Source of the DNA: Helicobacter himalayensis
GTDB lineage: Bacteria; Campylobacterota; Campylobacteria; Campylobacterales; Helicobacteraceae
Length of the DNA: 64,000 bases
Direction of reading: 5' to 3'
Assembly: GCF_001602095.1 (NCBI RefSeq)
Contig: NZ_CP014991.1
Location: 744,001-808,000, forward strand
The notes under the pieces were generated by a model. It was not told where the DNA came from and did not search any database. It saw only the letters and a list, made by a program, of their open reading frames with translations. This document shows, piece after piece, positions 1-9,620 of this stretch (positions are counted from its first letter, which is position 1; every line of letters begins with the position of its first letter). The position numbers and the translations under genes were made by a program.

Positions 1-61
1 ATTTTTAGTCGCTTCGTCCAAACTTTGAAAAACTTTTAAACAAACTTAAAATATTTTTAGC

Positions 62-67
62 TACAAT
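62..67 (+). promoter_or_regulatory. Putative -10 box for tRNA-Val
   Basis: A TACAAT hexamer lies 26 bases before the tRNA-Val gene in AT-rich DNA. No TTGACA-like -35 element is visible, which is usual for vegetative promoters in Helicobacter. The assignment rests on position and hexamer match only. Confidence 0.35.
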
Positions 68-93
68 GCGCGCCTGATTTTTGCAAAATAAAA

Positions 94-169
94 GATCGCG
101 TAGCTCAGTTGGTAGAGCACTACCTTGACATGGTAGTGGTCGCTGGTTCAAGTCCAGTCGTGATCACCA
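94..169 (+). tRNA. tRNA-Val (anticodon GAC)
   Basis: The sequence folds as a cloverleaf. The acceptor stem GATCGCG pairs with CGTGATC, the D-arm contains AGCTCAGTTGGTAGAGC, the anticodon loop TTGACAT gives GAC, and the T-arm contains GGTTCAAGTCC. The CCA end is encoded. It stands alone, facing the convergent pyrC gene. Confidence 0.95.
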
Positions 170-235
170 TTCTTTCAAAGCTTCAAAATTTCCACTCCGT
201 ATTAATTTTTGAGCAAGAATTTTGACTTAAGCCCT

Positions 236-261
236 AAAAAACTGGTTTGCTTCAAAGCACC
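236..261 (-). terminator. Possible terminator of pyrC
   Basis: On the minus strand a short imperfect hairpin (GGTGCTT facing AAGC..ACC with a bulge) overlaps the pyrC stop codon. It is followed by a run of six T. The stem is weak, so the call is tentative. Confidence 0.35.
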
Positions 262-1361
262 CTATACCTGCTTTTTTGTCCGCCAAAAAGGACATTTATC
301 GAGTCATCTTCGCAGGACACGTTTTTTGGGATTTCATATCCGCTAGATTCTAAACGCACGATTTTTGCGCTCATTGCCTCTTTTTGTAAAATGTTTTGTA
401 AAAACGCACTTAAATCATAGTTTCTCACAGCATTATCACTCACAAAGGCTTGTAGGTTTTCTAATCTTTTGTGATAGGCAAACACACTTGCTAACACAGG
501 CAAAATACAAGGTGCGGAAAATATCCCGCTTGGCGCATTTGGCGCGTATTTTTTACTTTGCAAATGCGGGGCAGAATCTGAGCCAAAACTCACTTTTTTA
601 TGCGCGTTTAATGCAAGATGTAAGAGTGCGTCGCTATCTTGCGGACGTTTTAACATTGGTTTGCAAACCAAATCTGCATACAAGCCCCCACCAAGCACAT
701 CATCTAAGCTTAGTAAAATATGGTGCAAACTTAGCGTTGCATAGAGATTCTCATATTTTTCAAGTGTGGGGATTGAGCGCGAGTCGCTCATATGCTCGAT
801 AATGATTTTTAAGCGCGGAAAAGTGCGTGCTAAAGTTGCAAATACTTCTAAAAATTCAAATTCCCGCTCAAGACAGAATCCCGCGCTTTCACCGTGAATT
901 GACAATATGAAACCAAGCTCTTGCGCGTTTTGCAAAATTTCTAAAATATGAGAATCCAAAACCTCGCTCACGCCATTTTGGCTATTTGTAGTCGCACCTT
1001 TTGGGTAAAGTTTGAGAATCTTAATGCCTTGTGCCTTTGCTTCTTGCAATTCCTTTTTGGTGAGCGTGTTTGTGAGATAGAGTGTCATTAATGGTTCGTA
1101 GGCTGTGAGATTATTTTTTTTGGCTAAAGTGAGAATCTGCTCTTTATACGCTAGGGCTTGTTTAGTGGTGGTGATTGGCGTGCTTAGATTTGGCATTACC
1201 ACGTTTGAAAGAAAATCGCGCGCGCTAAAAGGTAAGATAGATTCTAGCATCGTCCCTTCGCGTAAATGCAGGTGCATATCAAGCGGATTGCTCAAGCTAA
1301 GCGTGCGAAACTCATCAGAAATCACAAAATCCCCAAAATACTTTGCTATACTTTTCATCAC
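252..1361 (-). CDS. pyrC: Dihydroorotase (class II)
   Basis: Dihydroorotase closes N-carbamoyl-aspartate to dihydroorotate in pyrimidine synthesis. The 369-residue protein has the amidohydrolase metal motif DMHLHLREG at residues 28-36. KLYPKGATTNS at about 117-127 contains the lysine expected to be carboxylated between the two metals. Further metal ligands are likely in IHGES near 155 and IEHMSD near 190. Motif order and length match the homodimeric class II (PyrC) type, not the class I type that partners PyrB. The start is supported by an AAGGAGG Shine-Dalgarno about seven bases upstream. It follows the phosphomannomutase gene by 27 bases and is probably cotranscribed with it. The second pyrimidine gene here, pyrB at 62585, is unlinked. 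Confidence 0.93.
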   Translation of the reverse strand: MMKSIAKYFGDFVISDEFRTLSLSNPLDMHLHLREGTMLESILPFSARDFLSNVVMPNLSTPITTTKQALAYKEQILTLAKKNNLTAYEPLMTLYLTNTLTKKELQEAKAQGIKILKLYPKGATTNSQNGVSEVLDSHILEILQNAQELGFILSIHGESAGFCLEREFEFLEVFATLARTFPRLKIIIEHMSDSRSIPTLEKYENLYATLSLHHILLSLDDVLGGGLYADLVCKPMLKRPQDSDALLHLALNAHKKVSFGSDSAPHLQSKKYAPNAPSGIFSAPCILPVLASVFAYHKRLENLQAFVSDNAVRNYDLSAFLQNILQKEAMSAKIVRLESSGYEIPKNVSCEDDSINVLFGGQKSRYRVL

Positions 1362-1388
1362 GCCCTCCTTAAAGCTTTCTTTAAATAC

Positions 1389-2798
1389 TTACTTGCAGGA
1401 TTGCAATAAATCCAAAAGCTTTTGCTTGTATTCCATTGCACAATTTTCAGAATCCGCCTCAAAGCGCGTCACAAGCACGGGTGTAGTATTGCTCGCGCGC
1501 ACAAGTCCCCAGCCATTTTCAAACACCACACGCAAGCCGTCAATACTAATGATTTCTTTAATATGTGGAAAATCTTTTGGTGGATTCTGTAATTTTGTCT
1601 TAAGAGATTCTATGAGTGCGAATTTTTGCTCTTCAGTGGTGTTGATTTTTTCCTCCGGTGTGGAATAGGCTTTTGGCAGTGCGAGAATCTCTTGCTCTAT
1701 TTGTGTTGGCGTGCGCTTTAAAAATAGCTCTAGCGCCCTAAATGTTGAATAAATCGCATCATCATAGCCAAAATAGCGCTCTTTAAAAAAAATATGTCCG
1801 CTCATTTCAGCTGCTAGGTGCGCGCCAAGCTCTTTTAGCTTGACTTTCAAATTAGAATGCCCGGTTTTATACATATGGGCCTTGCCGATTTTGTTGATTT
1901 CATCATACATAATCTGCGAGCATTTCACCTCGCCAATGACTTGTGGGGTAATCCCGCGTGAGTGCATTTCGCGCGCAAAAAGAATGGCTAGCTCATCGCC
2001 TTTGTAGCTGTAATTTGTGCTTAAAAGCGCTAGCCTGTCCGCATCGCCATCAAAAGCGATTCCAATAGGGATATTTTTCTCTTTCATAACGCGTTTTAAA
2101 TCCTCTAAATTATGCTCCTCGCTTGGGTCTGGGTGGTGGTTTGGGAAGTTTCCATCAGGCTCAAAATACAGCGCTTCATAAGAAATATGTAGATTCTGTA
2201 ATACTTTGTCAATCGCCACGCCAGCCACGCCATTACCGCAATCGATGGCAATTGTGTAGGGGAGATTTGCCAAATGCTTAAACTGCGTGCTTAAAAATGA
2301 AATATAAGAATCTAGCGCGCTTAGCTTTTTGGCTTCTTTTTTAGATTCTACAAAGTCGTTAAACTCCGCGATTAAATCCTTGCCAAGCGCGGTAATGTCT
2401 TTGCCATAAAAAGGCGTGTTTTGCAAGGTGATTTTAAAGCCATTGTATTGTGGCGGATTATGCGAGCCTGTGATCATTACAGAGTTTTTACATTGCACAT
2501 CATCAATTTTTTCATAAGTCGCAAAATACGCTACGGGTGTGGGAATAAGCCCTAAATCATAAACTTCTATACTTTCGCTTTCAAACCCACTTTTTAACCA
2601 CGAAAAGAGCACAGGCGAATGTGCGCGCGCATCATAGCCCACGCACACGCTTTTTTCATTGAGATTTTTTAATCTCTTGCCAAGCTGTGCGCCGATATTA
2701 AACACCACTTCTTTATTTAAATCCTCTTCAAAAATCCCGCGAATGTCGTATTCTCTAAAGATTTTTTGGATAGAACTGCTAACTTTACTCATATTCAA
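1389..2798 (-). CDS. manB: Phosphomannomutase/phosphoglucomutase (AlgC/ManB family)
   Basis: This alpha-D-phosphohexomutase interconverts hexose 6- and 1-phosphates and feeds GDP-mannose, GDP-fucose or UDP-glucose pools for surface glycans. The 469-residue protein carries the phosphoserine loop ITGSHNPPQYNG (catalytic Ser about 112), the Mg-binding loop FDGDADR (Asp about 250-254) and a C-terminal phosphate-binding segment RASNTTPVLVTRFE. These are the four-domain mutase hallmarks. Substrate preference (mannose or glucose) cannot be read from the sequence, so the symbol is by analogy with the Helicobacter AlgC/ManB homologue. It is a paralogue of glmM at 53700 but clearly distinct. GDP-mannose made through it could support the fucosyltransferase at 28507. 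Confidence 0.88.
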   Translation of the reverse strand: MNMSKVSSSIQKIFREYDIRGIFEEDLNKEVVFNIGAQLGKRLKNLNEKSVCVGYDARAHSPVLFSWLKSGFESESIEVYDLGLIPTPVAYFATYEKIDDVQCKNSVMITGSHNPPQYNGFKITLQNTPFYGKDITALGKDLIAEFNDFVESKKEAKKLSALDSYISFLSTQFKHLANLPYTIAIDCGNGVAGVAIDKVLQNLHISYEALYFEPDGNFPNHHPDPSEEHNLEDLKRVMKEKNIPIGIAFDGDADRLALLSTNYSYKGDELAILFAREMHSRGITPQVIGEVKCSQIMYDEINKIGKAHMYKTGHSNLKVKLKELGAHLAAEMSGHIFFKERYFGYDDAIYSTFRALELFLKRTPTQIEQEILALPKAYSTPEEKINTTEEQKFALIESLKTKLQNPPKDFPHIKEIISIDGLRVVFENGWGLVRASNTTPVLVTRFEADSENCAMEYKQKLLDLLQSCK

Positions 2799-2832
2799 TA
2801 CTCCTGCAAAATTTAAGATTTTAAGCGAGCGA

Positions 2833-2838
2833 ATTTTA
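2833..2838 (-). promoter_or_regulatory. Putative -10 box for manB-pyrC
   Basis: On the minus strand a TAAAAT hexamer preceded by TG lies about 35 bases upstream of the mutase start codon. There is no clear -35 box. The region also lies just upstream of the divergent hisC promoter. Confidence 0.3.
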
Positions 2839-2861
2839 CAAAAATCTTAGCAGAAATTGGA

Positions 2862-2867
2862 TACAAT
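2862..2867 (+). promoter_or_regulatory. Putative -10 box for the hisC-fliF-fliG-fliH-dxs unit
   Basis: A TACAAT hexamer in the context TTGGATACAATCC lies 68 bases before hisC. A very similar box (TTTGATACAATCA) precedes the truncated glycosyltransferase at 29602. There is no -35 consensus. No sigma-54 (GG-N10-GC) or sigma-28 element was noticed in front of fliF. Confidence 0.45.
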
Positions 2868-2934
2868 CCCCCCATTTATTTTTTCCAAAACAAAAAATCA
2901 TTTTTCATCACACCACACACAATAAAGGCAGGCT

Positions 2935-4083
2935 ATGCGTTTTAATCCACATTTACAACATATCGCGCCTTATGAAGCAGGTAAGCCAATAGAGCTTGTG
3001 ATGCGTGAATATGGCATTGCGCGTGAAAGTATCATCAAGCTTGCGAGTAATGAAAATCCTTATGGCACTTCACCAAAGGTGCTAGAAGCGCTTAAAAATA
3101 ATATTCATACTGCGAGTTTGTATCCTGATGATTCTTATTGTGAGCTCAAAGAGGCGTTAGCGCGTAAATTTAGCGTGGATTCTCGAAATCTCATTATTGG
3201 TTCTGGGAGCGATCAGGTGATTGAATTTTGCCTGCACGCACGCGCTGGGACAAGCAAGGAGTTTAAGATTCTGCAAGCAGGCGTGACTTTTGCAATGTAT
3301 GAAATTTATGCAAAGCTTTTTGGCGCACAGATTCTCAAAACAAAAAGCTTAGCGCACGATTTGGACGAGATTTTAGAATTACAAAGGCAAGAAAATGCGG
3401 ATATTATTTTTATTTGTGCGCCAAATAATCCGCTTGGGGAATGTGTGGATACGCGTGCGCTGTATGCGTTTTTAGAGCAAATTTCAGAATCTTGTCTTGT
3501 GGTGATTGATGGTGCATATCAGGAATATGCGCGCTTTAAAGACGCGCAAAAAGGCATAGAACCTTTGGGATTGATAAAAAAATTTTCAAATGTGATTTAT
3601 CTAGGCACATTTTCTAAGGCTTATGGCTTAGGCGGTATGCGCGTGGGCTATGGGATTGGGAGTATGGAGATGATTAAGGCACTGCATAAAGTGCGCCCGC
3701 CTTTTAATATTACGACTTTAAGCTTGCTAGCAGCTATTACTGCATTACAAGATGAGGAATTTATCGCGCATTCTTTGAGTGAAAATTTCAAGCAAATGCG
3801 CGTGTATGAGGACTTTGCAAAGGCGTACAATATAGCTTTTATCCCTTCTTGGACGAATTTTATTACTTTTGTTGGGGATTTTTATGAGAATCTAGACGTA
3901 ACAGATGAAACTAACATAAAGTTTGATAGCACCAAATTTTGTGATTTTTGTTTGCAAAAAGGCGTGATTTTACGCAATCTTAAAAGCTATAATCTCAACG
4001 CCTTTCGCGTGAGTATTGGCACACAAGCACAAAACAAAAGAGTTTTAGAGCTTCTTGGTGAGTTTTTGGGGCTTAATAAATAA
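2935..4083 (+). CDS. hisC: Histidinol-phosphate aminotransferase
   Basis: This PLP enzyme transaminates imidazole-acetol phosphate in histidine synthesis and often also acts on aromatic amino acids. The 382-residue fold-type I aminotransferase has N-terminal SNENPYG (substrate contact), [15 protein letters not shown] (PLP ring contact) and the Schiff-base lysine in [15 protein letters not shown] near residue 228. The C-terminal arginine lies in FRVSIGT. Length is slightly above the usual 350-370. It is the first gene of the plus-strand run into the flagellar genes, 16 bases before fliF, so cotranscription is likely although the functions are unrelated. Confidence 0.93.
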   Translation: MRFNPHLQHIAPYEAGKPIELVMREYGIARESIIKLASNENPYGTSPKVLEALKNNIHTASLYPDDSYCELKEALARKFSVDSRNLIIGSGSDQVIEFCLHARAGTSKEFKILQAGVTFAMYEIYAKLFGAQILKTKSLAHDLDEILELQRQENADIIFICAPNNPLGECVDTRALYAFLEQISESCLVVIDGAYQEYARFKDAQKGIEPLGLIKKFSNVIYLGTFSKAYGLGGMRVGYGIGSMEMIKALHKVRPPFNITTLSLLAAITALQDEEFIAHSLSENFKQMRVYEDFAKAYNIAFIPSWTNFITFVGDFYENLDVTDETNIKFDSTKFCDFCLQKGVILRNLKSYNLNAFRVSIGTQAQNKRVLELLGEFLGLNK

Positions 4084-4099
4084 ATTTTAAGTAAGGGAT

Positions 4100-5812
4100 A
4101 TGATGAATATACAGCTGATTTTAGAGCAAATCGCAAAAATTTTAAAACGTATTAATAAGCGTCAGCGTATCATTATCCTTGCTACGCTTATTGTGATTAT
4201 TTCTTTTTTGACCTATCTTGTGCTTTTTCATGTTGATGAGAAAAGCGAGTATGAGGGCTATTCTGTTCTTTTTAATGGTATTGAGCCACAAGATAGCGCG
4301 CTGATTTTGCAAAATTTACAGCAAAATAAGATTCCCTATAAAATCCCTGCTGATAATACAATCCTTGTGCCAAGTGATAAAGTCTATGAGCAGCGCATCG
4401 CACTTGCTTCGCTTGGGATTCCAAGACAGGGAAAAAAGATTAGTTTTAGTGATTTTATTGAGAATCAGAATCTCGGCGATACGGATTTTAGAGAGCAGAC
4501 AAAATTCCAGCTTGCGGTTGAGGGCGAGCTAACAAAAACTATTGAAAGTATCACTGCTATTGAATCCGCAAGTGTGCTTATCGCGCCTGCGGAAAAATCC
4601 GTCTTTAGTAGGCAAAATATTCCGCCAACTGCATCAGTGAAAATCCAATTGCGACAAGGAATGGATCTCACGCAGGCTCAAATTGTGGGGATTAAGAATC
4701 TTGTCGCTGCGTCAGTAACAAATCTCACGCCAGATAGGGTAAAAATCATCAATCAAGATGGGGATTTGCTTGGTGAAACGACAGAATTTAGCACAGCCTC
4801 TGGGCTTATTAAACTTGCTGAACAGCAAAGAAAATACCAAATTGCGCAGGAAAAAACTTATGAAAATAAGATTATCGAAGCACTCAAAGGGATTGTGGGT
4901 GATGAAACACGCGTGCGTGCGCAGGTGAGTTTAGAATATGATTTTTCACAAGTGCGCCAAACGCAAGAAATTTTTGGAAATAATGTCGTGGAAGCCGAGC
5001 GTAATATCGAAGAGCGCGAAAAAGGTGTGCGCGAAACGCCAATAGGTGGTGTGCCCGGCGTGGTGAGTAATATCGGACCGGTGCAGGGTTTAGATGATGC
5101 GAATGTATTGAGTGAAAAAAGTAAAACTGACGAGACAAAAAATTACCGCGTAGATAGAACCGTGAGCGAGATAAAAGGACCTATCGGCAAGCTTGTGAGA
5201 ATTAGTGCGGGCGTGGTGGTAGATGGGACTTATAGAGAGGTGACTGACGAAAATGGTGAAAAAAAATTAGAATATGTTCCGCGCAGTGAGCGTGATTTAA
5301 AAGAGATTGAAGATATTGTCAAGGGCGTTGTGGCGTATAAAGAGGAGCGCGGTGATTTTGTGAAGATTACGAATTTCGAGCTTAATGCTGCTACTGCAAA
5401 CTACAAGCCAAAAGATTCATGGGAAAGCTTTTCAGACAATGTCGAAAAATACCTCGGACCATTTATGCCGCTTATTAAATATCTTCTTGTGGGATTGGTG
5501 CTTTTCATTTTTTACAAAAAGGTTGTTGCGCCATTTACCGAGCGTATGCTTGAAGTGCAGGAGGACGAAGAAGAAGAAGTGGAATCTTTACTGCAACTTG
5601 ATGAGGACGATGAGGATTTGAATAAATTTAGCGATTTGAGAAAACGCGTAGAGGATCAACTCGGACTTGGTGGCGGATTTAATGAAGATGAAGTAAAATA
5701 CGAAGTGATTTTGGAACGTATGCGTAATGTCGTCTCTGAACGCCCAGAAGAAGTAGCTGCGCTTTTCCAATCGCTTATCAAAGATGAGCTAGAAATTGGC
5801 TCAAATCCATAA
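4100..5812 (+). CDS. fliF: Flagellar MS-ring protein FliF
   Basis: FliF forms the inner-membrane MS ring on which the export gate and the switch complex assemble. The 570-residue protein has one transmembrane helix near residues 23-43 and a long periplasmic part with the ring-building motifs (EYEGYSVLFNG, ASLGIPRQG). A second helix lies near 454-471. A very acidic cytoplasmic tail (runs of E and D, residues 490-510) leads to the FliG-binding C-terminus. Length and layout match Helicobacter FliF. The next gene, fliG, starts 9 bases after the stop behind a perfect AAGGAGG, so the two are tightly coupled and probably made in matched amounts. Confidence 0.95.
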   Translation: MMNIQLILEQIAKILKRINKRQRIIILATLIVIISFLTYLVLFHVDEKSEYEGYSVLFNGIEPQDSALILQNLQQNKIPYKIPADNTILVPSDKVYEQRIALASLGIPRQGKKISFSDFIENQNLGDTDFREQTKFQLAVEGELTKTIESITAIESASVLIAPAEKSVFSRQNIPPTASVKIQLRQGMDLTQAQIVGIKNLVAASVTNLTPDRVKIINQDGDLLGETTEFSTASGLIKLAEQQRKYQIAQEKTYENKIIEALKGIVGDETRVRAQVSLEYDFSQVRQTQEIFGNNVVEAERNIEEREKGVRETPIGGVPGVVSNIGPVQGLDDANVLSEKSKTDETKNYRVDRTVSEIKGPIGKLVRISAGVVVDGTYREVTDENGEKKLEYVPRSERDLKEIEDIVKGVVAYKEERGDFVKITNFELNAATANYKPKDSWESFSDNVEKYLGPFMPLIKYLLVGLVLFIFYKKVVAPFTERMLEVQEDEEEEVESLLQLDEDDEDLNKFSDLRKRVEDQLGLGGGFNEDEVKYEVILERMRNVVSERPEEVAALFQSLIKDELEIGSNP

Positions 5813-5821
5813 GGAGGCACT

Positions 5822-6853
5822 ATGGCAATCAATCTCTCACCGCGCCAGCGCGCGCAATATGATGAACTCTCAATGTCAGAGAAAATCGCTATTTTGCTTA
5901 TCCAGCTTGGCGATGACATTACGAGTGAGATTTTTCACTTTTTGGATATTGATGCGATTACAGAAATTTCTAAGCAAATCGCACAGCTTGGTAGCACGGA
6001 TAAAAGTATAGGTGCGGCGATATTAGAGGAATTTTGGGTTATTTTTCAATCTAATCAATACATTAATACCGGCGGTTTGGACTATGCGCGCGATTTGCTT
6101 ATTAAAGCACTTGGACCAGAAGCGGCAAAAGCGATTTTGGATAAGCTTGCAAAAACAATGCAATCAGCCAAAAACTTTGCCTACCTTTCAAAAATCCGTC
6201 CTCAACAGCTCGCGGACTTTATTATCAACGAGCACCCACAAACCATCGCACTAATCCTAGCGCATATGGACGCAGGCAGTGCGGCGGAGACTTTAGGGTA
6301 TTTTTCTGATGATTTGCGCGCGGAAGTGGCGATTAGAATGGCAAATTTAGGTGATATTTCCCCAAGTGTGGTGAAGCGCGTTTCCGCAGTGCTAGAAAAC
6401 AAATTAGAATCTCTCACAAGCTATAAAGTTGAAGTTGGTGGCACAAGAAGCGTGGCGGAGATGTTTAACCGCTTAGGACAAAAAGCCGCCAAAGCCACAA
6501 TCGCACATATTGAGCAAATCGATGAACAGCTAGCCACAGAGATTAAGGAGATGATGTTTACTTTTGAAGACATTAATAAACTTGATAATAACGCAATTAG
6601 GGAGATTCTCAAAATTGCAGATAAAAAAGATCTCACTCTTGCGCTTAAATCTGCAGGTGATGATTTGAAGCAAAAATTTATGGCAAATATGAGCCAACGT
6701 GCCAGCGAGCAGTTTATTGAGGAAATGCAATTCTTAGGCGCGGTAAAAGTGCGCGATGTGGAAAATGCACAAAGAAAGATTGTCGAAGTTGTGCAAACAC
6801 TATCAGAGCAAGGTCTAATTCAATTAGGCGAACAGGACGATGTCATTGTTTAA
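5822..6853 (+). CDS. fliG: Flagellar motor switch protein FliG
   Basis: FliG links the MS ring to the rotor switch and carries the residues that meet the stator. The 343-residue protein has the N-terminal FliF-binding domain, the middle domain with the conserved EHPQTIALILAHM segment, and a C-terminal armadillo-like domain. The last has alternating charged residues near 240-285 (KEMMFTFEDINKL, REILKIADKKDL) that form the torque helix. The length is standard. Its last 14 bases overlap the start of fliH, which points to translational coupling within the flagellar operon. Confidence 0.95.
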   Translation: MAINLSPRQRAQYDELSMSEKIAILLIQLGDDITSEIFHFLDIDAITEISKQIAQLGSTDKSIGAAILEEFWVIFQSNQYINTGGLDYARDLLIKALGPEAAKAILDKLAKTMQSAKNFAYLSKIRPQQLADFIINEHPQTIALILAHMDAGSAAETLGYFSDDLRAEVAIRMANLGDISPSVVKRVSAVLENKLESLTSYKVEVGGTRSVAEMFNRLGQKAAKATIAHIEQIDEQLATEIKEMMFTFEDINKLDNNAIREILKIADKKDLTLALKSAGDDLKQKFMANMSQRASEQFIEEMQFLGAVKVRDVENAQRKIVEVVQTLSEQGLIQLGEQDDVIV

Positions 6854-7646
6854 TCAAGAAAATATCATAAACAGCCACAGCACGCAAACTCATAACATTA
6901 GCAAGTATGAGTTTAAGTCTATAACAGTCAAGGAAAAAGAGGCGCAAGGTACAGAATCTGCGCAAGATTCTCAAAACGCGCTAAGTATGCCAATGCCTGC
7001 AAGCGAGCAGAAGAGCATACTTTTGGAGCCAGATTGGCATAGAGAGATTGTCGAAAAACTACTAGCAAAAAGCGACAATCTTTCAGATTCTCTAGCCAAA
7101 CTTGAAATGCAGTTTGAAAAGCTTGAAGCTCAAAGCAAGGAGCAGGTTACAAATGCTAAAGATGAGGGTTATAAAGATGGCTACAATCAAGCCAAAGAGG
7201 ATATAAAAAAGGAATTAGAGGATGAGATAAACACGCAAAAAAAGACACTTACAGATTCTATTATCACGCTTGAAAACACGTTAAAAGGCTCGCAAAAGCA
7301 CCTCGAGGCGTTAGAAAAAGAGCTAAGTGCAATTGCGGTGGATATTGCAAAAGAGGTTATCATCAAGGAAGTGGAGGAAAACAGCCAGAAGGTGGCTTTA
7401 GCGCTTTCACATGAACTTTTGCATTCCATAATGGACGCGACAAATATCAAGCTCAAAGTTAATCCGCAGGATTATTTGTATTTAAAAGAGCAATTAAAGG
7501 ATTTGCAAAAAGTGGAGATTCTCGCGGATAATGCAGTCGCGCTCGGTGGCGTGGTGGTGCTAAGTAGTGATGGCAATATCGATGGCAACATCCTTAATCG
7601 CTACAAAAATATGAAACAATCCATTTTGGAAAATATCAAAGAGTAG
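6840..7646 (+). CDS. fliH: Flagellar assembly protein FliH
   Basis: FliH is the cytoplasmic regulator of the export ATPase FliI and forms the stator-like stalk of the type III export apparatus. The 268-residue protein has a low-complexity N-terminus and a long charged coiled coil (about 75-165) containing a GYKDGYNQA segment typical of FliH glycine-repeat regions. Its C-terminal domain (about 165-265) is related to V/F-type ATPase E/delta subunits. Identity is supported more by length, coiled-coil layout and position directly after fliG than by strict motifs. It overlaps fliG by 14 bases and is followed by dxs after 2 bases. Confidence 0.88.
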   Translation: MSLFNQENIINSHSTQTHNISKYEFKSITVKEKEAQGTESAQDSQNALSMPMPASEQKSILLEPDWHREIVEKLLAKSDNLSDSLAKLEMQFEKLEAQSKEQVTNAKDEGYKDGYNQAKEDIKKELEDEINTQKKTLTDSIITLENTLKGSQKHLEALEKELSAIAVDIAKEVIIKEVEENSQKVALALSHELLHSIMDATNIKLKVNPQDYLYLKEQLKDLQKVEILADNAVALGGVVVLSSDGNIDGNILNRYKNMKQSILENIKE

Positions 7647-7648
7647 TT

Positions 7649-9610
7649 ATGCAAGAAAAAAATGCCCCATTGCCACACTTTGTGCAAAATCACTCGCAGG
7701 AGCTTAGTTTGCAAATAGATAAAGCACAGATGCTTGCAAAGAGTCTGCTTGGTCAAAAAAAAGTAAGCGAGATGGATTCGGAAGAATTGCAAGCACTCTC
7801 ACAGGGCGTGCGCGCGAGAATCTTAAACGTAGTGAGTAAAAATGGTGGGCATTTAAGTTCCACGCTTGGCGCAGTCGAGCTTATCATCGCGATGCACGCG
7901 GTGTTTGATTGCAGGCAAAATCCCTTTATTTTTGATGTTAGTCATCAAGCCTACACACACAAGCTTCTTACTGATAGATGGGATTCTTTTGAGAGTCTTA
8001 GGCAGTTTGGCGGTATAAGCGGATTTTGTAATCCTAGAGAATCTGCAAGTGATTATTTCATCGCTGGGCACAGCTCAACTTCAATTTCACTTGCTGTGGG
8101 CGTGGCAAAAAGCTTTGCACTTGAAAATAAAAAAAATATCCCAATTGTGCTCATTGGTGATGGCTCAATGAGTGCAGGGCTCGTGTATGAAGCACTCAAT
8201 GAACTAGGCGCGCGCAAATATCCTGTTATTATCATTTTAAATGACAATGAAATGAGTATTTCAAAGCCAATAGGCGCGATTAGCAATTATCTCTCCCAAA
8301 TCCTCGCCACGCCTACTTATCAATCTTTGCGTGCGCGTGTGAAAAATATCCTTGCTAAAATGCCAGAATCTGCCTCTTATCTTGCTAAACGCTTTGAAGA
8401 ATCTTTTAAGCTCATTACGCCGGGTTTGCTGTTTGAAGAGTTGGGGCTTGATTATATCGGACCAATTGATGGGCATAATATCGAGCTTTTGATTTCTACT
8501 TTGCAAAAGGCAAAGGAGCTTAAAAATCCCGTTATTATCCACGCGCAAACCACTAAGGGCAAGGGTTATGAGATAGCTGAAGGGCGCTTTGAAAAATGGC
8601 ACGGCGTAAGCCCTTTTGATTTGCAAACAGGCAAGTCTATCAAAAGTAGCGCGAGTGTGTTCGCACCTACACAGATTTTTAGCCAAACTCTTTTGGCGCT
8701 TGCAAAAGAAAATCCAAAAATTGTCGGCGTTACTGCGGCAATGCCAAGTGGCACGGGGCTAGATTCTCTTATGGAATATGATGAAACGCGCTTTTGGGAC
8801 GTGGCAATCGCCGAGCCTCACGCAGTTACCTCAATGGCGACAATGGCAAAAGAGGGTTTTATCCCATTTGTGGCGATTTACTCGACATTTTTACAGCGCG
8901 CTTTTGATGCGATAATCCACGATGTAAGCATTATGTGCTTGCCTGTGCGTTTTGCCATTGATAGGGCGGGCATTGTTGGTGAAGATGGCGAGACGCATCA
9001 GGGGTTGCTTGACATTGCGTATCTGCGTATTATCCCAAATATAGTGCTTTTCGCCCCGCGCGATAGCGAATCTTTGAAACGAGCCATTAGCTTTGCGGCA
9101 AGCTACAATGAAAGCCCTTGTGCGTTTCGCTACCCACGCGGAAAGTTTGTGCTAGATTCTTTGGTGTATTTGCAAAGTGTGCAAGCTCTCACACAAGAGG
9201 ATTTTATCTTAGGTAAGGCGCAGATTCTGCAAGAAGGTGTGTGCGTATTGCTCATAGGCTATGGGAATGGCGTGGGGCGTGCATTTGAAGTGGGTGAGAT
9301 TCTAAAAACTCAAGGCATAGAGGCCGGAATCCTAGATTTGCGCTTTGTAAAGCCACTAGATGAGGAATGTCTAAAAGCGCAGTTTGCGCGCTATGAATAT
9401 GCTTTTGTGTTAAGTGATAGCTATGTTTGCGGTGGCGTGGGAAGTGCGATTTTAGAATCTCATGCATTTAGGGAAAGTAACATTAAGCTTTATAGCCTTG
9501 AAGTTGAAGACAAATTTATCCCACATGGTAAAACTGAAGCCATAGAGCGCGCCATCGGACTAGATTCTCACTCCTTGGCAGAAAAAATAAGGGTAAATAT
9601 AAAAAATTAA
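7649..9610 (+). CDS. dxs: 1-deoxy-D-xylulose-5-phosphate synthase
   Basis: Dxs condenses pyruvate with glyceraldehyde 3-phosphate in the first step of the non-mevalonate isoprenoid pathway. It also supplies precursor for thiamine and pyridoxal. The 653-residue transketolase-like enzyme has the thiamine-diphosphate motif GDGSMSAGLVYEALN near residue 170 and the pyrimidine-domain segment DRAGIVGEDGETHQG near 440. It has a C-terminal transketolase domain. The N-terminus is roughly 30 residues longer than many homologues. The start codon lies 2 bases after the fliH stop without a strong Shine-Dalgarno, so translation is probably coupled. The same fliH-dxs adjacency exists in H. pylori. Confidence 0.94.
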   Translation: MQEKNAPLPHFVQNHSQELSLQIDKAQMLAKSLLGQKKVSEMDSEELQALSQGVRARILNVVSKNGGHLSSTLGAVELIIAMHAVFDCRQNPFIFDVSHQAYTHKLLTDRWDSFESLRQFGGISGFCNPRESASDYFIAGHSSTSISLAVGVAKSFALENKKNIPIVLIGDGSMSAGLVYEALNELGARKYPVIIILNDNEMSISKPIGAISNYLSQILATPTYQSLRARVKNILAKMPESASYLAKRFEESFKLITPGLLFEELGLDYIGPIDGHNIELLISTLQKAKELKNPVIIHAQTTKGKGYEIAEGRFEKWHGVSPFDLQTGKSIKSSASVFAPTQIFSQTLLALAKENPKIVGVTAAMPSGTGLDSLMEYDETRFWDVAIAEPHAVTSMATMAKEGFIPFVAIYSTFLQRAFDAIIHDVSIMCLPVRFAIDRAGIVGEDGETHQGLLDIAYLRIIPNIVLFAPRDSESLKRAISFAASYNESPCAFRYPRGKFVLDSLVYLQSVQALTQEDFILGKAQILQEGVCVLLIGYGNGVGRAFEVGEILKTQGIEAGILDLRFVKPLDEECLKAQFARYEYAFVLSDSYVCGGVGSAILESHAFRESNIKLYSLEVEDKFIPHGKTEAIERAIGLDSHSLAEKIRVNIKN

Positions 9611-9620
9611 ACAGGAAGGA

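Noticed and set aside
365-1668. Long plus-strand frames opposite pyrC and the phosphomannomutase
   Set aside because: They lie fully antisense to genes with clear catalytic motifs, lack ribosome sites and resemble no family.
8261-8686. A 141-codon minus-strand frame inside dxs
   Set aside because: It is a shadow of dxs, without a start signal or recognisable sequence.
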